NCBI RefSeq assembly: GCF_900105195.1
Contig: NZ_FNRX01000002.1
Coordinates: 3,286,001 to 3,350,000 of the forward strand
Reading direction: 5' to 3'
DNA: 64,000 bases
From: Rhodococcus pyridinivorans
GTDB lineage: Bacteria > Actinomycetota > Actinomycetes > Mycobacteriales > Mycobacteriaceae
Positions 33,354 through 42,751 of the stretch are shown here, one piece after another; position 1 is the first letter of the stretch; every line of letters begins with the position of its first letter. The position numbers were made by a program, and so were the translations under genes. Under the pieces are notes generated by a model. It had not been told where the DNA came from. It worked only from the letters and a program-made list of their open reading frames with translations, and ran no database searches.

Positions 33354-34064
33354 CTACGACGCCGAGCCCGCCGCTCTTCCGGCAGCGAGGTCGTCCTCGT
33401 CCAGCACGACCTCGATCTCGCCACCGAACTCCACACCGGGAGCGAGCGGCAGCCGATCGCCGCTCCAGAACCGGCCGGGGTCGTACCAGTTGCTCCCCCG
33501 GTGCCGTTGCCGCAGCAGCCCCATCTCCTCCAGCGTCAGCCCCACCACTTCGGCGCAGTACGCGCTCTCGAGCCCACCGGACGGTACGGCCGCCCGGCGA
33601 CGGCGCGGGAGCCGGCCCGCGAACCATCGCCCCGTGAGTTTCGTCGTCGACGGGAACGGTGTGCCGTCGAGCCGCGCGATCGTGCGCAGCAGCTGGTCCT
33701 CCTGGTCCGGGGTGACCGCCACCGAGACCTGCCGCAGCCAGCCGCGCTGGCCGTAACGCGCGGCCCACACCTGCACCGCACTGCGCAGGTCGTGCAACTG
33801 CACGCCGCGCTGGTGCCGCCCGGTCCACATGTCCGGGAGACTGCGTCCGAGCTCGGCGTGCCACATCAGCGGCGGCAGGTCCTCGAGCGCGACCGTCATC
33901 CCCACGTGGTTCACCGGCGCGTTGGTCAGCGTCTGGATTGCTCGGTCGGCCGGGGTGGCGCCGCGGAAGATCCACAGGTCCCCCGTGCGGGTCGTCGCCA
34001 CGGCCTCGTCGAGGGTGAGACGCGAACGCGCACCGGCGGACCGATCTGCCGACGAAGTGTCCAT
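33354..34064 (-). CDS. Permuted NlpC/P60-type (YiiX/YebB-like) cysteine hydrolase
   Basis: A 236-residue protein. GDLWIFRGATPADRAIQ and PVNHVGMTVAL supply a His near the N-terminus, and ESAYCAEVVGLTLEEMG supplies a Cys near the C-terminus, the order seen in circularly permuted papain-like hydrolases of the YiiX/LRAT group. Such enzymes cleave amide or ester bonds in lipids or peptides. No signal peptide is visible, so it is probably cytoplasmic or membrane-associated. The ATG at 34064 is used; the upstream extension is low complexity. It is divergent from the small membrane protein at 34137. Confidence 0.6.
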   Translation of the reverse strand: MDTSSADRSAGARSRLTLDEAVATTRTGDLWIFRGATPADRAIQTLTNAPVNHVGMTVALEDLPPLMWHAELGRSLPDMWTGRHQRGVQLHDLRSAVQVWAARYGQRGWLRQVSVAVTPDQEDQLLRTIARLDGTPFPSTTKLTGRWFAGRLPRRRRAAVPSGGLESAYCAEVVGLTLEEMGLLRQRHRGSNWYDPGRFWSGDRLPLAPGVEFGGEIEVVLDEDDLAAGRAAGSAS

Positions 34065-34124
34065 GCCGTCAGCCTGCCATGCCCGACGGCCGCTGGGGTC
34101 GTCCCCATGACCCCGACGGACCGC

Positions 34125-34130
34125 TAGGGT
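34125..34130 (+). promoter_or_regulatory. -10 element for a leaderless small-protein mRNA
   Basis: TAGGGT ends six bases before the ATG at 34137, with no ribosome site between. Confidence 0.5.
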
Positions 34131-34136
34131 CGCCCC

Positions 34137-34403
34137 ATGGCACTGCGCGGTGGCAAGTGGTGGAAGCTCGTCGGACTCGCTGGGATCGTGGGAGTCGCGG
34201 CGACCGGTGCTGTCGCCGCCCGCAACGAGCGACAGCGACGGAACTACAGCCCCGACGAGGTGCGTTCGGTGTTGCACGAGCGCTATGCCCGTTCACTCGC
34301 CGCACGCGACGGCAGCGCCGAACTCCCCCTCGCCGAGGTACCGATCGGGCCGAAGGAACGGATCAGCCGAGTGCTGCGGCGATTCCGTCGGCGAGATCGG
34401 TGA
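34137..34403 (+). CDS. Small membrane protein, unknown
   Basis: An 88-residue basic protein with one transmembrane helix at residues 9-28 (WKLVGLAGIVGVAATGAVAA) and an arginine-rich C-terminus (RISRVLRRFRRRDR). NYSPDEVRSVLHERYARSLAARDG looks like a conserved helix. I do not recognise a named family. Support comes from the -10/ATG spacing and the membrane-protein composition. Its last 41 bp overlap the convergent aminotransferase gene. Confidence 0.65.
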   Translation: MALRGGKWWKLVGLAGIVGVAATGAVAARNERQRRNYSPDEVRSVLHERYARSLAARDGSAELPLAEVPIGPKERISRVLRRFRRRDR

Positions 34404-35586
34404 TCTGCTCGTCGGTCATCACGAACGACGGGGAGATCTGCATCGCGCCCTGACCGGCCGCGCGTCCCGAGATCCCATGCTGCCGCAGGGTTTTGACGAA
34501 ACCGAGAGCTTCGGACGGATCGGCGAGCTGCACGGCCGCCACCGCACCGAGGCCGCTGCGCACCTCGGCCACCCGCGGGTGGTCCGCCAGCGGAGCGAGC
34601 TTCTCGTGCAGAGTCCGCTCGATCCGCGCCGCCTCGGCGAGCAGATTCTCACGCTCGATGATGTCGAGGTTGGCGAGCGCGGCCGCCGCAGCAGCGGCGT
34701 GCCCACCGTAGGTGTAGCCGTGGCGCCACCACACGTCTCCGGCGAAGAACGGTTCGGCGACGCGCGGAGCGACGAACAGGGCGCCCATCGGCAGGTAACC
34801 GGAGGTGAGTCCCTTGGCGGTGGTGACCATGTCGGGCTCCAGGTCGAATCGCGACGACGCGAACCACGAACCACCGATACGACCGAAGCCGGTGACCACC
34901 TCGTCGACGACGAACAGGATGTCGTGGTCGCGGCAGATGTCGCGGATCTCGGCGAGATAGCCGTCCGGCGGCAGGTACACCCCGCCCGCACCGATGACGG
35001 GTTCGCAGAAGAAGGCCGCGATGGAGTCGGCACCGACCGAATCGATGAGTTCGAGCAGCGCCTTGGCGTCGTCCCACGCAACCCGCGCGGTGTCCTCCCA
35101 CAGGCGGCCGTAGCCCTCACCGTTGACGGGGATACCGGCGAGCGAGGTGCCGCCGACGTGCATGCCGTGGTACGCCTTCTCGCGCGAGACCAGCAGCCGC
35201 TTGCCGGGCTTCCCGACCTCCTGCCAGTACCGCCGCGCGAGCTTGGCCGCCGAGTCGACGGAGTCGGATCCACCGGAGGTGAAGAAGATCTTGCTGCCCG
35301 GGACCGGGGCGATCCCCGCGAGACGCTCGGCGAGTTCGACGGCGGGTTCGGAGGTCAGATCGCCGAAGTTCGAGTAGTGGGCGAGCTTGGCGACCTGCGC
35401 TGCGATCGCGTCGCCGATCTCGGTGCGGCCGTGACCGACATTGGTGAACCACAGTCCGGCGGTGGCATCGAGGTAACGGTTGCCGGCGTCGTCCCAGATG
35501 TACGCGCCTTCCCCGCGCGACACGACGAATGCGCCGTCCCGTTCGATCGCGCCCATATCGGCGAATCCGTGCCACAACGCACCCAC
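34363..35586 (-). CDS. Class III (omega) aminotransferase
   Basis: A 407-residue PLP-dependent aminotransferase of the aspartate-aminotransferase/omega-transaminase type. The cofactor lysine is in DMVTTAKGLTSGYLPMGALF, the PLP Asp in ILFVVDEVVTGFGRIG, and the substrate gate in LWFTNVGHGRTEI. Members move amino groups from beta-alanine, GABA, putrescine or aromatic amines to pyruvate or 2-oxoglutarate; the substrate here is unknown. The GTG at 35586 follows GGGAG with six bases of spacing. It is divergent from the decayed LLM gene. Confidence 0.85.
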   Translation of the reverse strand: MGALWHGFADMGAIERDGAFVVSRGEGAYIWDDAGNRYLDATAGLWFTNVGHGRTEIGDAIAAQVAKLAHYSNFGDLTSEPAVELAERLAGIAPVPGSKIFFTSGGSDSVDSAAKLARRYWQEVGKPGKRLLVSREKAYHGMHVGGTSLAGIPVNGEGYGRLWEDTARVAWDDAKALLELIDSVGADSIAAFFCEPVIGAGGVYLPPDGYLAEIRDICRDHDILFVVDEVVTGFGRIGGSWFASSRFDLEPDMVTTAKGLTSGYLPMGALFVAPRVAEPFFAGDVWWRHGYTYGGHAAAAAAALANLDIIERENLLAEAARIERTLHEKLAPLADHPRVAEVRSGLGAVAAVQLADPSEALGFVKTLRQHGISGRAAGQGAMQISPSFVMTDEQITDLADGIAAALG

Positions 35587-35680
35587 GACCAACTCCCGTC
35601 CACGACGATCACGACACCCGCCATCGTATGCGGAGGAAACGACTCTGGCGCCGGAGGCCCGTACCCGCCACCCTGGTGCC

Positions 35681-36480
35681 ATGACCGAGTTCCGCTTCTC
35701 CGTCAACATCTTCGAGGTCGGGTCTCCCGATGTGTTCGTTCGCTGGTGCCGCGCCGTCGAGGACGCGGGTTTCGACGCGGTGTACGCGGCCGACCATCTC
35801 GGTGTCCCCGCGCCGTTCCCCGTCCTGGTCGCCGCCGCCGGTGCCACCGAGCGTCTGCGGGTCGGCACGATGGTGCTCGATGCCGGTTTCTGGAATCCGG
35901 CACTGCTCGCCCGCGAGATCGCGACCACCGATGTGCTCACCGGCGGCCGGCTCGAGGTCGGCCTCGGCGCAGGCCACATGAGATGGGAGTTCGAGGCGGC
36001 CGGGATCGAGTGGGAGCGCTTCGACGAGCGCGCCGAGCGTCTCGAATCCACCGTGCAGGAACTGCAGCGATCGTTCACCGGGCCCGGTTTCGACGAGCAG
36101 GCGGCGTTGCGCGAAGCATTCGACCTGCCCGTGCTCCGTCCGGTGCAACGGCGCGGATTCGGCGGCTACGGTCCGCCCCTGATCGTCGGAGGCACCGCGA
36201 CCGGATCTTTTCCGTCGTCGCCGCCCACGCCGACATCGTGAGTGTCGCGGGTGCCGTCCTGCTGCCGGGGAGGCCACCGGGGACGTTCCGCATCGCCACC
36301 GCGGCCGAGGCCGACGACCTGCTCGACTCGCCGTTCGTGCTGATCGGCACGGTCGACGAGATGGCCGGGCAGATCCTGCACAGCCGGGAGCGCTACGCGT
36401 TCACCCACTTCACGGTCCACGCCCCGTACCGGGAGACCTTCGGTGAAGTGATCGGCCGGGTGCGTGCTCTGGCGGGCCGA
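35681..36480 (+). pseudogene. LLM-class F420-dependent oxidoreductase, frameshifted and internally deleted
   Basis: From the ATG at 35681 the frame reads a typical luciferase-like monooxygenase (FSVNIFEVGSPDVFVRWCRA, GFDAVYAADHLG, LGAGHMRWEFEAAGIEWERF) until GGTATGS, then stops at 36241. The family sequence resumes in the minus-one frame at about 36199 (DRIFSVVAAHADIVSVAG) and continues to about 36475 (SPFVLIGTVDEMAGQILHSRERY). Between IATAAEADD and LLDSPFV roughly 50 residues usual for the family are missing. The second frame has no stop where the family normally ends; it runs on into hrpA. One lost base near 36195 explains the first break. A sequencing error could explain that break but not the deletion. 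Confidence 0.75.
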
Positions 36481-36547
36481 CCACCTGGCCTGCCTACCCT
36501 CCCCGACCGGCCCCGACCGGGTCGTTTCGCTAGGCTGTGTGATCAGC

Positions 36548-39500
36548 ATGTCCATCTCCCCCGCCCCGAATCGTCGCGAACTGCGCGCTGCCCTGTCCGA
36601 GGTCTCCCTCCGCGACGAGAACCGCCTCCGTCGCAGGCTCGACCGGGCGCGGGGCGGCGAGGCGCTGACCGAGGTCGCCGCCGAGATCGAGACCGCCCGC
36701 GCCCGGCTCGCGTCCCGTGCGGCGTCGGTCCCGGAGATCCATTATCCCGAGGACCTACCGGTCTCGCAGCGCAAGGACGACATCGCCGCCGCGATCCGCG
36801 ACCACCAGGTCGTAGTGGTCGCCGGTGAGACCGGTTCGGGCAAGACGACGCAGATCCCGAAGATCTGCCTCGAACTCGGGCGCGGGGTTCGCGGCCTGAT
36901 CGGCCACACCCAGCCGCGCCGTATCGCCGCGCGCGCCGTCGCCGAGCGACTCGCGGAGGAACTGGACACCGAGCTCGGCGACGCCGTCGGATACACGGTG
37001 CGCTTCAACGATCAGGTCACCGAGTCGACACTCGTCAAGCTGATGACCGACGGCATCCTCCTCGCCGAGATCCAGCGCGACCGCCTGCTGCGCCAGTACG
37101 ACACGCTCATCATCGACGAGGCGCACGAGCGCAGCCTCAACATCGACTTCCTGCTCGGCTACCTCGCGCAGCTGCTTCCGCGTCGCCCCGACCTGAAGGT
37201 GATCATCACCTCGGCGACGATCGATCCCGAACGTTTCGCGCGCCACTTCGCCGGCGCGAACGGCACGCCTGCCCCCATCGTGGAGGTCTCCGGCCGCACC
37301 TATCCCGTCGAGGTGCGTTACCGGCCGCTGACCGTCGAGGTGGGCGACACGCTGGTCGACCGCGACCCCGTCGACGCGGTGTGCGAGGCCGTCGAGGAAC
37401 TCCAGCGCGAGGGCGACGGCGACATCCTGGTCTTCCTCTCCGGCGAGCGCGAGATCCGCGACACCGCCGACGCACTGCGCGACCGCAAGCTCCGCAACAC
37501 CGAGATCCTCCCGCTCTACGGACGCCTGTCGGCGGCCGAACAGCACCGGGTCTTCGCACCGCACACGGGCCGGCGGGTCGTGTTGTCCACCAACGTCGCC
37601 GAGACGTCCCTGACGGTTCCCGGTATCCGCTACGTCGTCGACCCCGGCACCGCACGTATCTCGCGGTACTCGGTGCGGACGAAGGTGCAGCGACTGCCGA
37701 TCGAGCCGATCTCGCAGGCCTCGGCGCGGCAGCGCGCCGGACGGTGCGGTCGTGTCGCCGACGGCATCTGCATCCGTCTGTACTCGGAGGACGACTTCGA
37801 CGGCCGGCCGGAGTTCACCGAGCCCGAGATCCTGCGCACCAACCTCGCGTCGGTAGTGTTGCAGATGACGGCGCTCGGTCTCGGCGACATCGAGGCGTTC
37901 CCGTTCGTGGAGGCCCCGGATCCCCGCGCGATCCGCGACGGCATCGCTCTGCTCGAGGAGCTCGGCGCGCTCGAACCCGCCAAGAAGGGCGAGACGCCGC
38001 GCCTGACCGCGACGGGCCGCGAGATCGCCCGCCTGCCCGTCGATCCGCGCATGGCCCGCATGATCGTCGAGGGCCACCGGAACGGATGTCTGCGCGAGGT
38101 GCTCATCATCGTCGCGGCCCTGTCGATCCAGGACGTGCGCGAACGCCCGACCGAGTTCCAGCAGGCCGCCGACGAGAAGCACGCCCGGTTCGCGGTCGAG
38201 GGCTCGGACTTCCTGGCCTTCCTGCGATTGTGGGACTACCTGAAGGAGCAACGGCGGGAACTGTCGTCGAGCAGGTTCCGCAGGTTGTGCCGCGACGAGT
38301 TCCTGCACTGGTTGCGGATCCGTGAGTGGCAGGACCTGCAGGGGCAGCTCCGTCAGATCACTGTCGACATGGGCTGGCAGACGCACCACCGCGACGTGAA
38401 TCCCGACGACGTCCACAAGTCCCTGCTTGCAGGTCTGCTGTCGCACATCGGTCTTCGCGAGGGCGACAAGCGCGACTTCCTCGGTGCCCGCGGCGCACGG
38501 TTCGCCGTCTTCCCGGGATCGTCGTTGTTCAAGAAGCCTCCGCGCTGGGTCATGGCCGCCGAACTCGTGGAGACCTCACGGCTGTGGGCGCGGACGGCCG
38601 CGCGCATCGAACCCGAATGGGTCGAGAAGCTCGCTCCGCACCTGGTCAAGCGCACCTACTCGGAGCCGCACTGGTCGACGCGCCGCGAGTCGGCGATGGC
38701 CTACGAACGCGTCACGCTCTACGGCATCCCCCTGGTCGCCCAGCGTCCCGTGCCGTACGGACGGATCGATCCGGAGGTCTCGCGCGAACTGTTCATCCGC
38801 CACGCCCTCGTGCAAGGCGAATGGCGCACGCAGCACAAGTTCTTCCACGACAACCGGGCGCTGCTCGAGGACGTCGAGGAACTCGAACACCGTGCGCGCC
38901 GGCGCGACATCGTCGTCGACGACGAGACCCTGTTCGACTTCTACGACCAGCGGGTAGGCCCGGAGGCGATCTCGGCCCGGCACTTCGACACGTGGTGGAA
39001 GAAGACCCGCAGGCAGCAACCCGACCTGCTGACGTTCACGCCGGACACCGTGGTGAACCAGGACGCCGCCTCGGTGCTCGAGGGCGACTATCCGGACGCG
39101 TGGCGCCAGGGCGAGATCCAGTTCCCCCTCACCTACCAGTTCGAGCCGGGCACGGAGGAGGACGGTGTCACCGCCCGCGTCCCCGTCGCGCTGCTCGCGA
39201 ACCTCAAGTCCGTCGGTTTCGACTGGCTGGTACCCGGGATGCGGACCGAGCTGGTCACGGCCCTCATCAAGACCCTGCCGAAACACCTTCGGAGGCAGGT
39301 CGTACCGGCTCCCGATTTCGCAGCGGCCGCCCTCGCCTCGGTGACGCCGCGCTCCGAACCGCTCGTCAATGCGATGGCCCGCGAGCTGTCCCGGCTCGGC
39401 CGGTGCACGATCGAGTCCTCGGACTTCGATACCGGTGCGTTGCCCGACCATCTGCGGATGACCTTCGCCGCGGTCGACGAGCGCGGCACCGTGCTCGGCC

Positions 39501-40441
39501 GCAGCAAGAGCCTGGCGGCCCTGCGGAAGAAGTTGGCTCCGCGGGTCGAAGCGGAGGTCTCGCGCGCCGCTGCGGGCACCGAACGTCCCGCGGCGGTGGT
39601 GTGGACGGCCGAGACCCTCGGGAACCTGCCGGAGACCGTCACCCGCGAGGTCGGTGGCCGGAAGGTCACCGGTTACCCTGCCCTGGTCGCGGAGAAGGAC
39701 GGCGTCGCGGTGCGCGTGCTCAGCACACCGCAGGCCCAGCAGAACGCGACGCGTCAGGGGTTGCGTGCCCTGCTTCTGTCGTCGGCACCGACGAAGGCGA
39801 AGGCCGTGACCTCGGGGCTGACCAACATGGAGCGGCTCGCGCTCGGGCGGAACCCCGACGGATCGTTCGAAGCGCTGATCGAGGACTGCCGTGCCTGCGC
39901 GGTGGACGAACTTATCGCCGCACACGGCGCACCCGTGCGCACGCCCGACGAGTTCGAGGCGCTCGCGGCCACGGTGCGGTCACACCTGCCGGGGCGCGTG
40001 GCCCGTCTGTTGAAAGCGGTTGTGCCCGTGCTGTCCCGCGCCCACGAGGTGGGTGTGCTCCTCGATCGGTCGGACGGCGAGGCTGCCGACGACGTACGCG
40101 AACAGCTGCAGTCGTTGCTGTTCCCCGGCTTCGTCACCGATCTGGGGTCGCGGCGGATCGCCGACCTGCCGCGCTATCTCACCGCGGCCGCGCAACGCCT
40201 GGAGGCGTTGCCGGCGAGTGCGCATCGCGATGCCGCGGGAATGGATGTGCTCGATCGCGTCTACGGCGCCTACGACAAGCTACTCGCACGACTGCCGGAG
40301 GAACGGCGCGCCGCGCCCGAGGTGGTCGAGATCTACTGGATGATCGAGGAACTGCGCGTGAGCCTGTTCGCGCAGGGTCTCGGAACGCGGATCCCAGTGT
40401 CGGAGAAGCGCGTCCTGAAGGCGATCGACGGGATCCGGTAG
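36548..40441 (+). CDS. hrpA: ATP-dependent RNA helicase HrpA
   Basis: A 1297-residue DEAH/RHA helicase, near the usual length of HrpA. Motif I is GETGSGKTTQIPKICLELG, motif II DEAHERS, motif III TSATID, and motif VI QRAGRCGRV. Then come the HA2/ratchet and OB regions and a long DUF3418 C-terminal half. HrpA-type enzymes remodel RNA and rescue stalled or collided ribosomes. The ATG at 36548 is chosen; an in-frame GTG lies at 36539. TAGGCT at 36531-36536 is a plausible -10 giving a very short leader. It overlaps the tail of the LLM pseudogene's second frame. Confidence 0.93.
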   Translation: MSISPAPNRRELRAALSEVSLRDENRLRRRLDRARGGEALTEVAAEIETARARLASRAASVPEIHYPEDLPVSQRKDDIAAAIRDHQVVVVAGETGSGKTTQIPKICLELGRGVRGLIGHTQPRRIAARAVAERLAEELDTELGDAVGYTVRFNDQVTESTLVKLMTDGILLAEIQRDRLLRQYDTLIIDEAHERSLNIDFLLGYLAQLLPRRPDLKVIITSATIDPERFARHFAGANGTPAPIVEVSGRTYPVEVRYRPLTVEVGDTLVDRDPVDAVCEAVEELQREGDGDILVFLSGEREIRDTADALRDRKLRNTEILPLYGRLSAAEQHRVFAPHTGRRVVLSTNVAETSLTVPGIRYVVDPGTARISRYSVRTKVQRLPIEPISQASARQRAGRCGRVADGICIRLYSEDDFDGRPEFTEPEILRTNLASVVLQMTALGLGDIEAFPFVEAPDPRAIRDGIALLEELGALEPAKKGETPRLTATGREIARLPVDPRMARMIVEGHRNGCLREVLIIVAALSIQDVRERPTEFQQAADEKHARFAVEGSDFLAFLRLWDYLKEQRRELSSSRFRRLCRDEFLHWLRIREWQDLQGQLRQITVDMGWQTHHRDVNPDDVHKSLLAGLLSHIGLREGDKRDFLGARGARFAVFPGSSLFKKPPRWVMAAELVETSRLWARTAARIEPEWVEKLAPHLVKRTYSEPHWSTRRESAMAYERVTLYGIPLVAQRPVPYGRIDPEVSRELFIRHALVQGEWRTQHKFFHDNRALLEDVEELEHRARRRDIVVDDETLFDFYDQRVGPEAISARHFDTWWKKTRRQQPDLLTFTPDTVVNQDAASVLEGDYPDAWRQGEIQFPLTYQFEPGTEEDGVTARVPVALLANLKSVGFDWLVPGMRTELVTALIKTLPKHLRRQVVPAPDFAAAALASVTPRSEPLVNAMARELSRLGRCTIESSDFDTGALPDHLRMTFAAVDERGTVLGRSKSLAALRKKLAPRVEAEVSRAAAGTERPAAVVWTAETLGNLPETVTREVGGRKVTGYPALVAEKDGVAVRVLSTPQAQQNATRQGLRALLLSSAPTKAKAVTSGLTNMERLALGRNPDGSFEALIEDCRACAVDELIAAHGAPVRTPDEFEALAATVRSHLPGRVARLLKAVVPVLSRAHEVGVLLDRSDGEAADDVREQLQSLLFPGFVTDLGSRRIADLPRYLTAAAQRLEALPASAHRDAAGMDVLDRVYGAYDKLLARLPEERRAAPEVVEIYWMIEELRVSLFAQGLGTRIPVSEKRVLKAIDGIR

Positions 40442-40483
40442 CGACCGGACCGGCCGGCGTGCGGTCGGCTTCGACCGGGTCGC

Positions 40484-40954
40484 TCAGTCGGTCTCGACCG
40501 AGCAGGACTTCTTGTGCTCGCGCAGTTCCTGGATCTCGCGTTCGAAATCCTCTGCAGAACTGAAGGAACGGTAGACCGAGGCGAATCGAAGATAGGCAAC
40601 CTCGTCGAGATCGCGTAGGGGTCCGAGGATCGCCAGTCCGACCTCGTGGCTCGGGACCTCGGGTGAGCCCTTCGCCCGCACCGCGTCCTCGACCTGCTGC
40701 GCGAGCTTGTTGAGTGCGTCGTTGTCGACATCGCGTCCCTGGCAGGCGCGGGCCACGCCGCGCACGACCTTCTCGCGGCTGAACGGCTCGGTCACGCCGC
40801 TGCGCTTGACGACGGACAGCACGGCCGTCTCGACTGTGGTGAAGCGGCGCCCGCATTCGGGACACGCCCGCCGACGACGGATCGCGGCACCCTCGTCTGC
40901 CTCGCGCGAATCGACCACCCGGGAATCGGGATGGCGGCAATACGGGCAGTACAT
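40484..40954 (-). CDS. nrdR: Transcriptional repressor NrdR
   Basis: A 156-residue regulator of ribonucleotide reductase genes. The zinc ribbon uses Cys3, Cys6, Cys31 and Cys34 (MYCPYC and CPECGRRF); an ATP-cone domain ([20 protein letters not shown] onward) senses ATP versus dATP. The ATG at 40954 follows GAAGGAAC. As in M. tuberculosis it lies downstream of the ChiZ-like gene on the same strand. The 193-bp gap between them holds GC-rich inverted repeats but no recognised riboswitch and no gene. Confidence 0.95.
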   Translation of the reverse strand: MYCPYCRHPDSRVVDSREADEGAAIRRRRACPECGRRFTTVETAVLSVVKRSGVTEPFSREKVVRGVARACQGRDVDNDALNKLAQQVEDAVRAKGSPEVPSHEVGLAILGPLRDLDEVAYLRFASVYRSFSSAEDFEREIQELREHKKSCSVETD

Positions 40955-41147
40955 GTCGGTTCCTTCGTCGTGCCCGTGCGGGTCGCGACGTCGGCGCCGA
41001 AGCGATGTCTCCCGACCGGAACCGTCTCCACCCGCGAGTGGGCCGACACCGCCGCAACCACACGGAGTGGTGTGACTGACAGTGTTAGACAATACCCGCC
41101 TGTCCGGCTCGGGAGCGGATCGCGGGTCCGGCGGGGCCACGACGCCC

Positions 41148-41711
41148 TCATTCCCGGCTGGAATCCGGCAAGAGGAGGCGGCTTCCGGCCTGCACGGCCG
41201 TACCGTCGAGCGAGTTGAGGTCGGCGATCCTCGCGACCGTGACGTCGGGCCACACGCGAGCGGCCAAGGCCTCCAAACTCTCCCCCTCTCGCACGACCGT
41301 GGTGCCGGCGCTCTGCGAGATCACCTCATCGGTGCGCACGTGGGCGAGCACGAGGAGCATCGTGGTCGCGAGCGCGGTGAGGAGCACCGTCGTGGCCATC
41401 TGCCGCCAACTCGTCCCCTCCGCAGGCCGGCGACTGCGCGGTGCGATCTCCGAACGGCGGTGCAGGGGTTCCCGCGAGGGCGCGGCGACGCGCGGTCTCG
41501 TCCGCGCCGGGACACGGGTGCGATGGTGCAGCGTCGACGTCGCGATCGGCCGGATGCGATATGCCGCCGCCCCGGGCGCACCTGCTCCCGGCGGGCCCAC
41601 GACGGTCCGCCCTGCCGTGCTCGTCCGGACTGAGGCACCGGTTCGGACCACCGCGCCCTGTCGCGCCGTACCCACCGGAACCGCCGTGTCGATCCGAACC
41701 GCTCTGCTCAT
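41148..41711 (-). CDS. LysM-domain membrane protein (ChiZ-like, SOS-linked)
   Basis: A 187-residue protein at the position of Rv2719c (ChiZ), a damage-induced cell-division modulator. An Arg/Pro/Ala-rich cytoplasmic region precedes one transmembrane helix (about residues 105-122, [19 protein letters not shown]) and a periplasmic LysM domain ([29 protein letters not shown]) for peptidoglycan binding. The ATG at 41711 follows CGGAGGA. It is divergent from lexA across a region with an SOS box, so induction by DNA damage is expected. A 32-bp perfect tandem duplication lies just before the ribosome site. Confidence 0.8.
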   Translation of the reverse strand: MSRAVRIDTAVPVGTARQGAVVRTGASVRTSTAGRTVVGPPGAGAPGAAAYRIRPIATSTLHHRTRVPARTRPRVAAPSREPLHRRSEIAPRSRRPAEGTSWRQMATTVLLTALATTMLLVLAHVRTDEVISQSAGTTVVREGESLEALAARVWPDVTVARIADLNSLDGTAVQAGSRLLLPDSSRE

Positions 41712-41721
41712 CGGAAATCCT

Positions 41722-41785
41722 CCGTGTCGCTGTGCGTGGTCTTCCGACCCCGTCCGTGTCGCTGTGCGTGGTCTTCCGACCCCGT
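41722..41785. repeat. 32-bp perfect tandem duplication in the ChiZ-like leader
   Basis: The block 41722-41753 (starting CCGTGTCGCTGTGCG) is repeated exactly at 41754-41785. It begins 11 bases upstream of the ATG of the LysM gene and overlaps the edge of its ribosome site, lying between that start and the SOS region. Confidence 0.9.
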
Positions 41786-41875
41786 CCGACCACTCGATCA
41801 TGTGTTCGAACGAAAGTCTGTTCGAATGTTCTATCACGAGTCACAGCCTGACGGCAGCTCCTCGGAGGGTGAATC

Positions 41876-41891
41876 TCGAACATCTGTTTGA
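41876..41891. promoter_or_regulatory. LexA operator (SOS box)
   Basis: TCGAACATCTGTTTGA matches the actinobacterial LexA consensus TCGAAC-N4-GTTCGA at 10 of 12 specified positions. It is 73 bases before the lexA ATG. The 253-bp divergent gap 41712-41964 also has extra half-sites GTTCGAAC (41804-41811) and GTTCGAA (41820-41826) nearer the LysM gene. Confidence 0.85.
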
Positions 41892-41964
41892 TATACGCGC
41901 GGGATCTCGATAGATTCGAAAGGCAACTTGCAACCCATCCGACACTCGCCGCACGGAGGTCACG

Positions 41965-42675
41965 ATGAAGGCGGACGGAACATCCACAGCCCGCCGGGGC
42001 GGACCCGCGACCGACGATCCCACCGCGAGCCTCACCGAGCGTCAGCGTCGTGTGCTCGAGGTCATCCGCGATTCCGTCAGCGAACGGGGGTACCCGCCGA
42101 GCATCCGTGAGATCGGCGACGCCGTCGGCCTCAACTCCACATCCTCCGTCGCACACCAGCTGCGCACGCTCGAACGGAAGGGCTTCCTGCGCCGGGATCC
42201 GAACCGTCCGCGTGCCGTGGACGTCCGCGGTCTCGAGCCCACCCCCGCACCCGAGTCCTCGCCCGAGGTGGTCGCCGGCTCGTCGACCGACGACATCCCT
42301 TCGGCGGCAATGGTTCCCGTCGTCGGCCGGATCGCTGCCGGTGGTCCGATCCTGGCCGAGGAATCGGTCGAGGATATCTTCCCGCTGCCGCGCGAACTCG
42401 TCGGTCAGGGCTCGCTGTTCCTGCTCAAGGTCGTCGGCCAGTCGATGATCGACGCAGCCATCTGCGACGGCGACTGGGTGGTCGTCCGGCAGCAGAACGT
42501 CGCCGACAACGGCGATATCGTCGCCGCGATGCTCGACGGCGAGGCCACCGTCAAGACGTTCAAGCGGGTCGACGGCGACGTCTGGCTCATGCCGCACAAC
42601 CCGATGTTCGAACCCATCCCGGGCAACGACGCAGTCGTCCTCGGCAAGGTCGTCACGGTCGTCCGCAAGATCTGA
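41965..42675 (+). CDS. lexA: SOS repressor LexA
   Basis: A 236-residue repressor. A winged helix spans residues about 22-90 ([41 protein letters not shown]). The self-cleavage site is Ala125-Gly126 ([15 protein letters not shown]), and the catalytic dyad is Ser160 (VVGQSMIDA) and Lys197 ([10 protein letters not shown]). RecA filaments trigger cleavage and so induce DNA repair genes. The ATG at 41965 follows GGAGG. It is autoregulated through the SOS box upstream and ends at a strong terminator. Confidence 0.96.
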   Translation: MKADGTSTARRGGPATDDPTASLTERQRRVLEVIRDSVSERGYPPSIREIGDAVGLNSTSSVAHQLRTLERKGFLRRDPNRPRAVDVRGLEPTPAPESSPEVVAGSSTDDIPSAAMVPVVGRIAAGGPILAEESVEDIFPLPRELVGQGSLFLLKVVGQSMIDAAICDGDWVVVRQQNVADNGDIVAAMLDGEATVKTFKRVDGDVWLMPHNPMFEPIPGNDAVVLGKVVTVVRKI

Positions 42676-42703
42676 TCCCCGGGCCACCGGCGACGAACGA
42701 GAC

Positions 42704-42734
42704 CGGGGTGGCTCCGCACAGCGGAGCCACCCCG
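42704..42734. terminator. Terminator after lexA
   Basis: A perfect 14-bp inverted repeat (CGGGGTGGCTCCGC, 42704-42717, with 42721-42734), a 3-base loop, then ACCTTCTCGT. It ends 17 bases before the convergent acyl-CoA dehydrogenase stop. Confidence 0.85.
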
Positions 42735-42751
42735 ACCTTCTCGTACGTGCC

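Noticed and set aside
34150..36828. Open frame of 892 codons on the plus strand
   Set aside because: It is antisense to the aminotransferase for most of its length and Arg/Pro-rich. Only the part from about 36199 is meaningful, as the shifted remnant of the LLM oxidoreductase.
40955..41147. Cobalamin or other riboswitch in front of nrdR
   Set aside because: There are GC-rich stems, but I could not find the conserved core of a known riboswitch.
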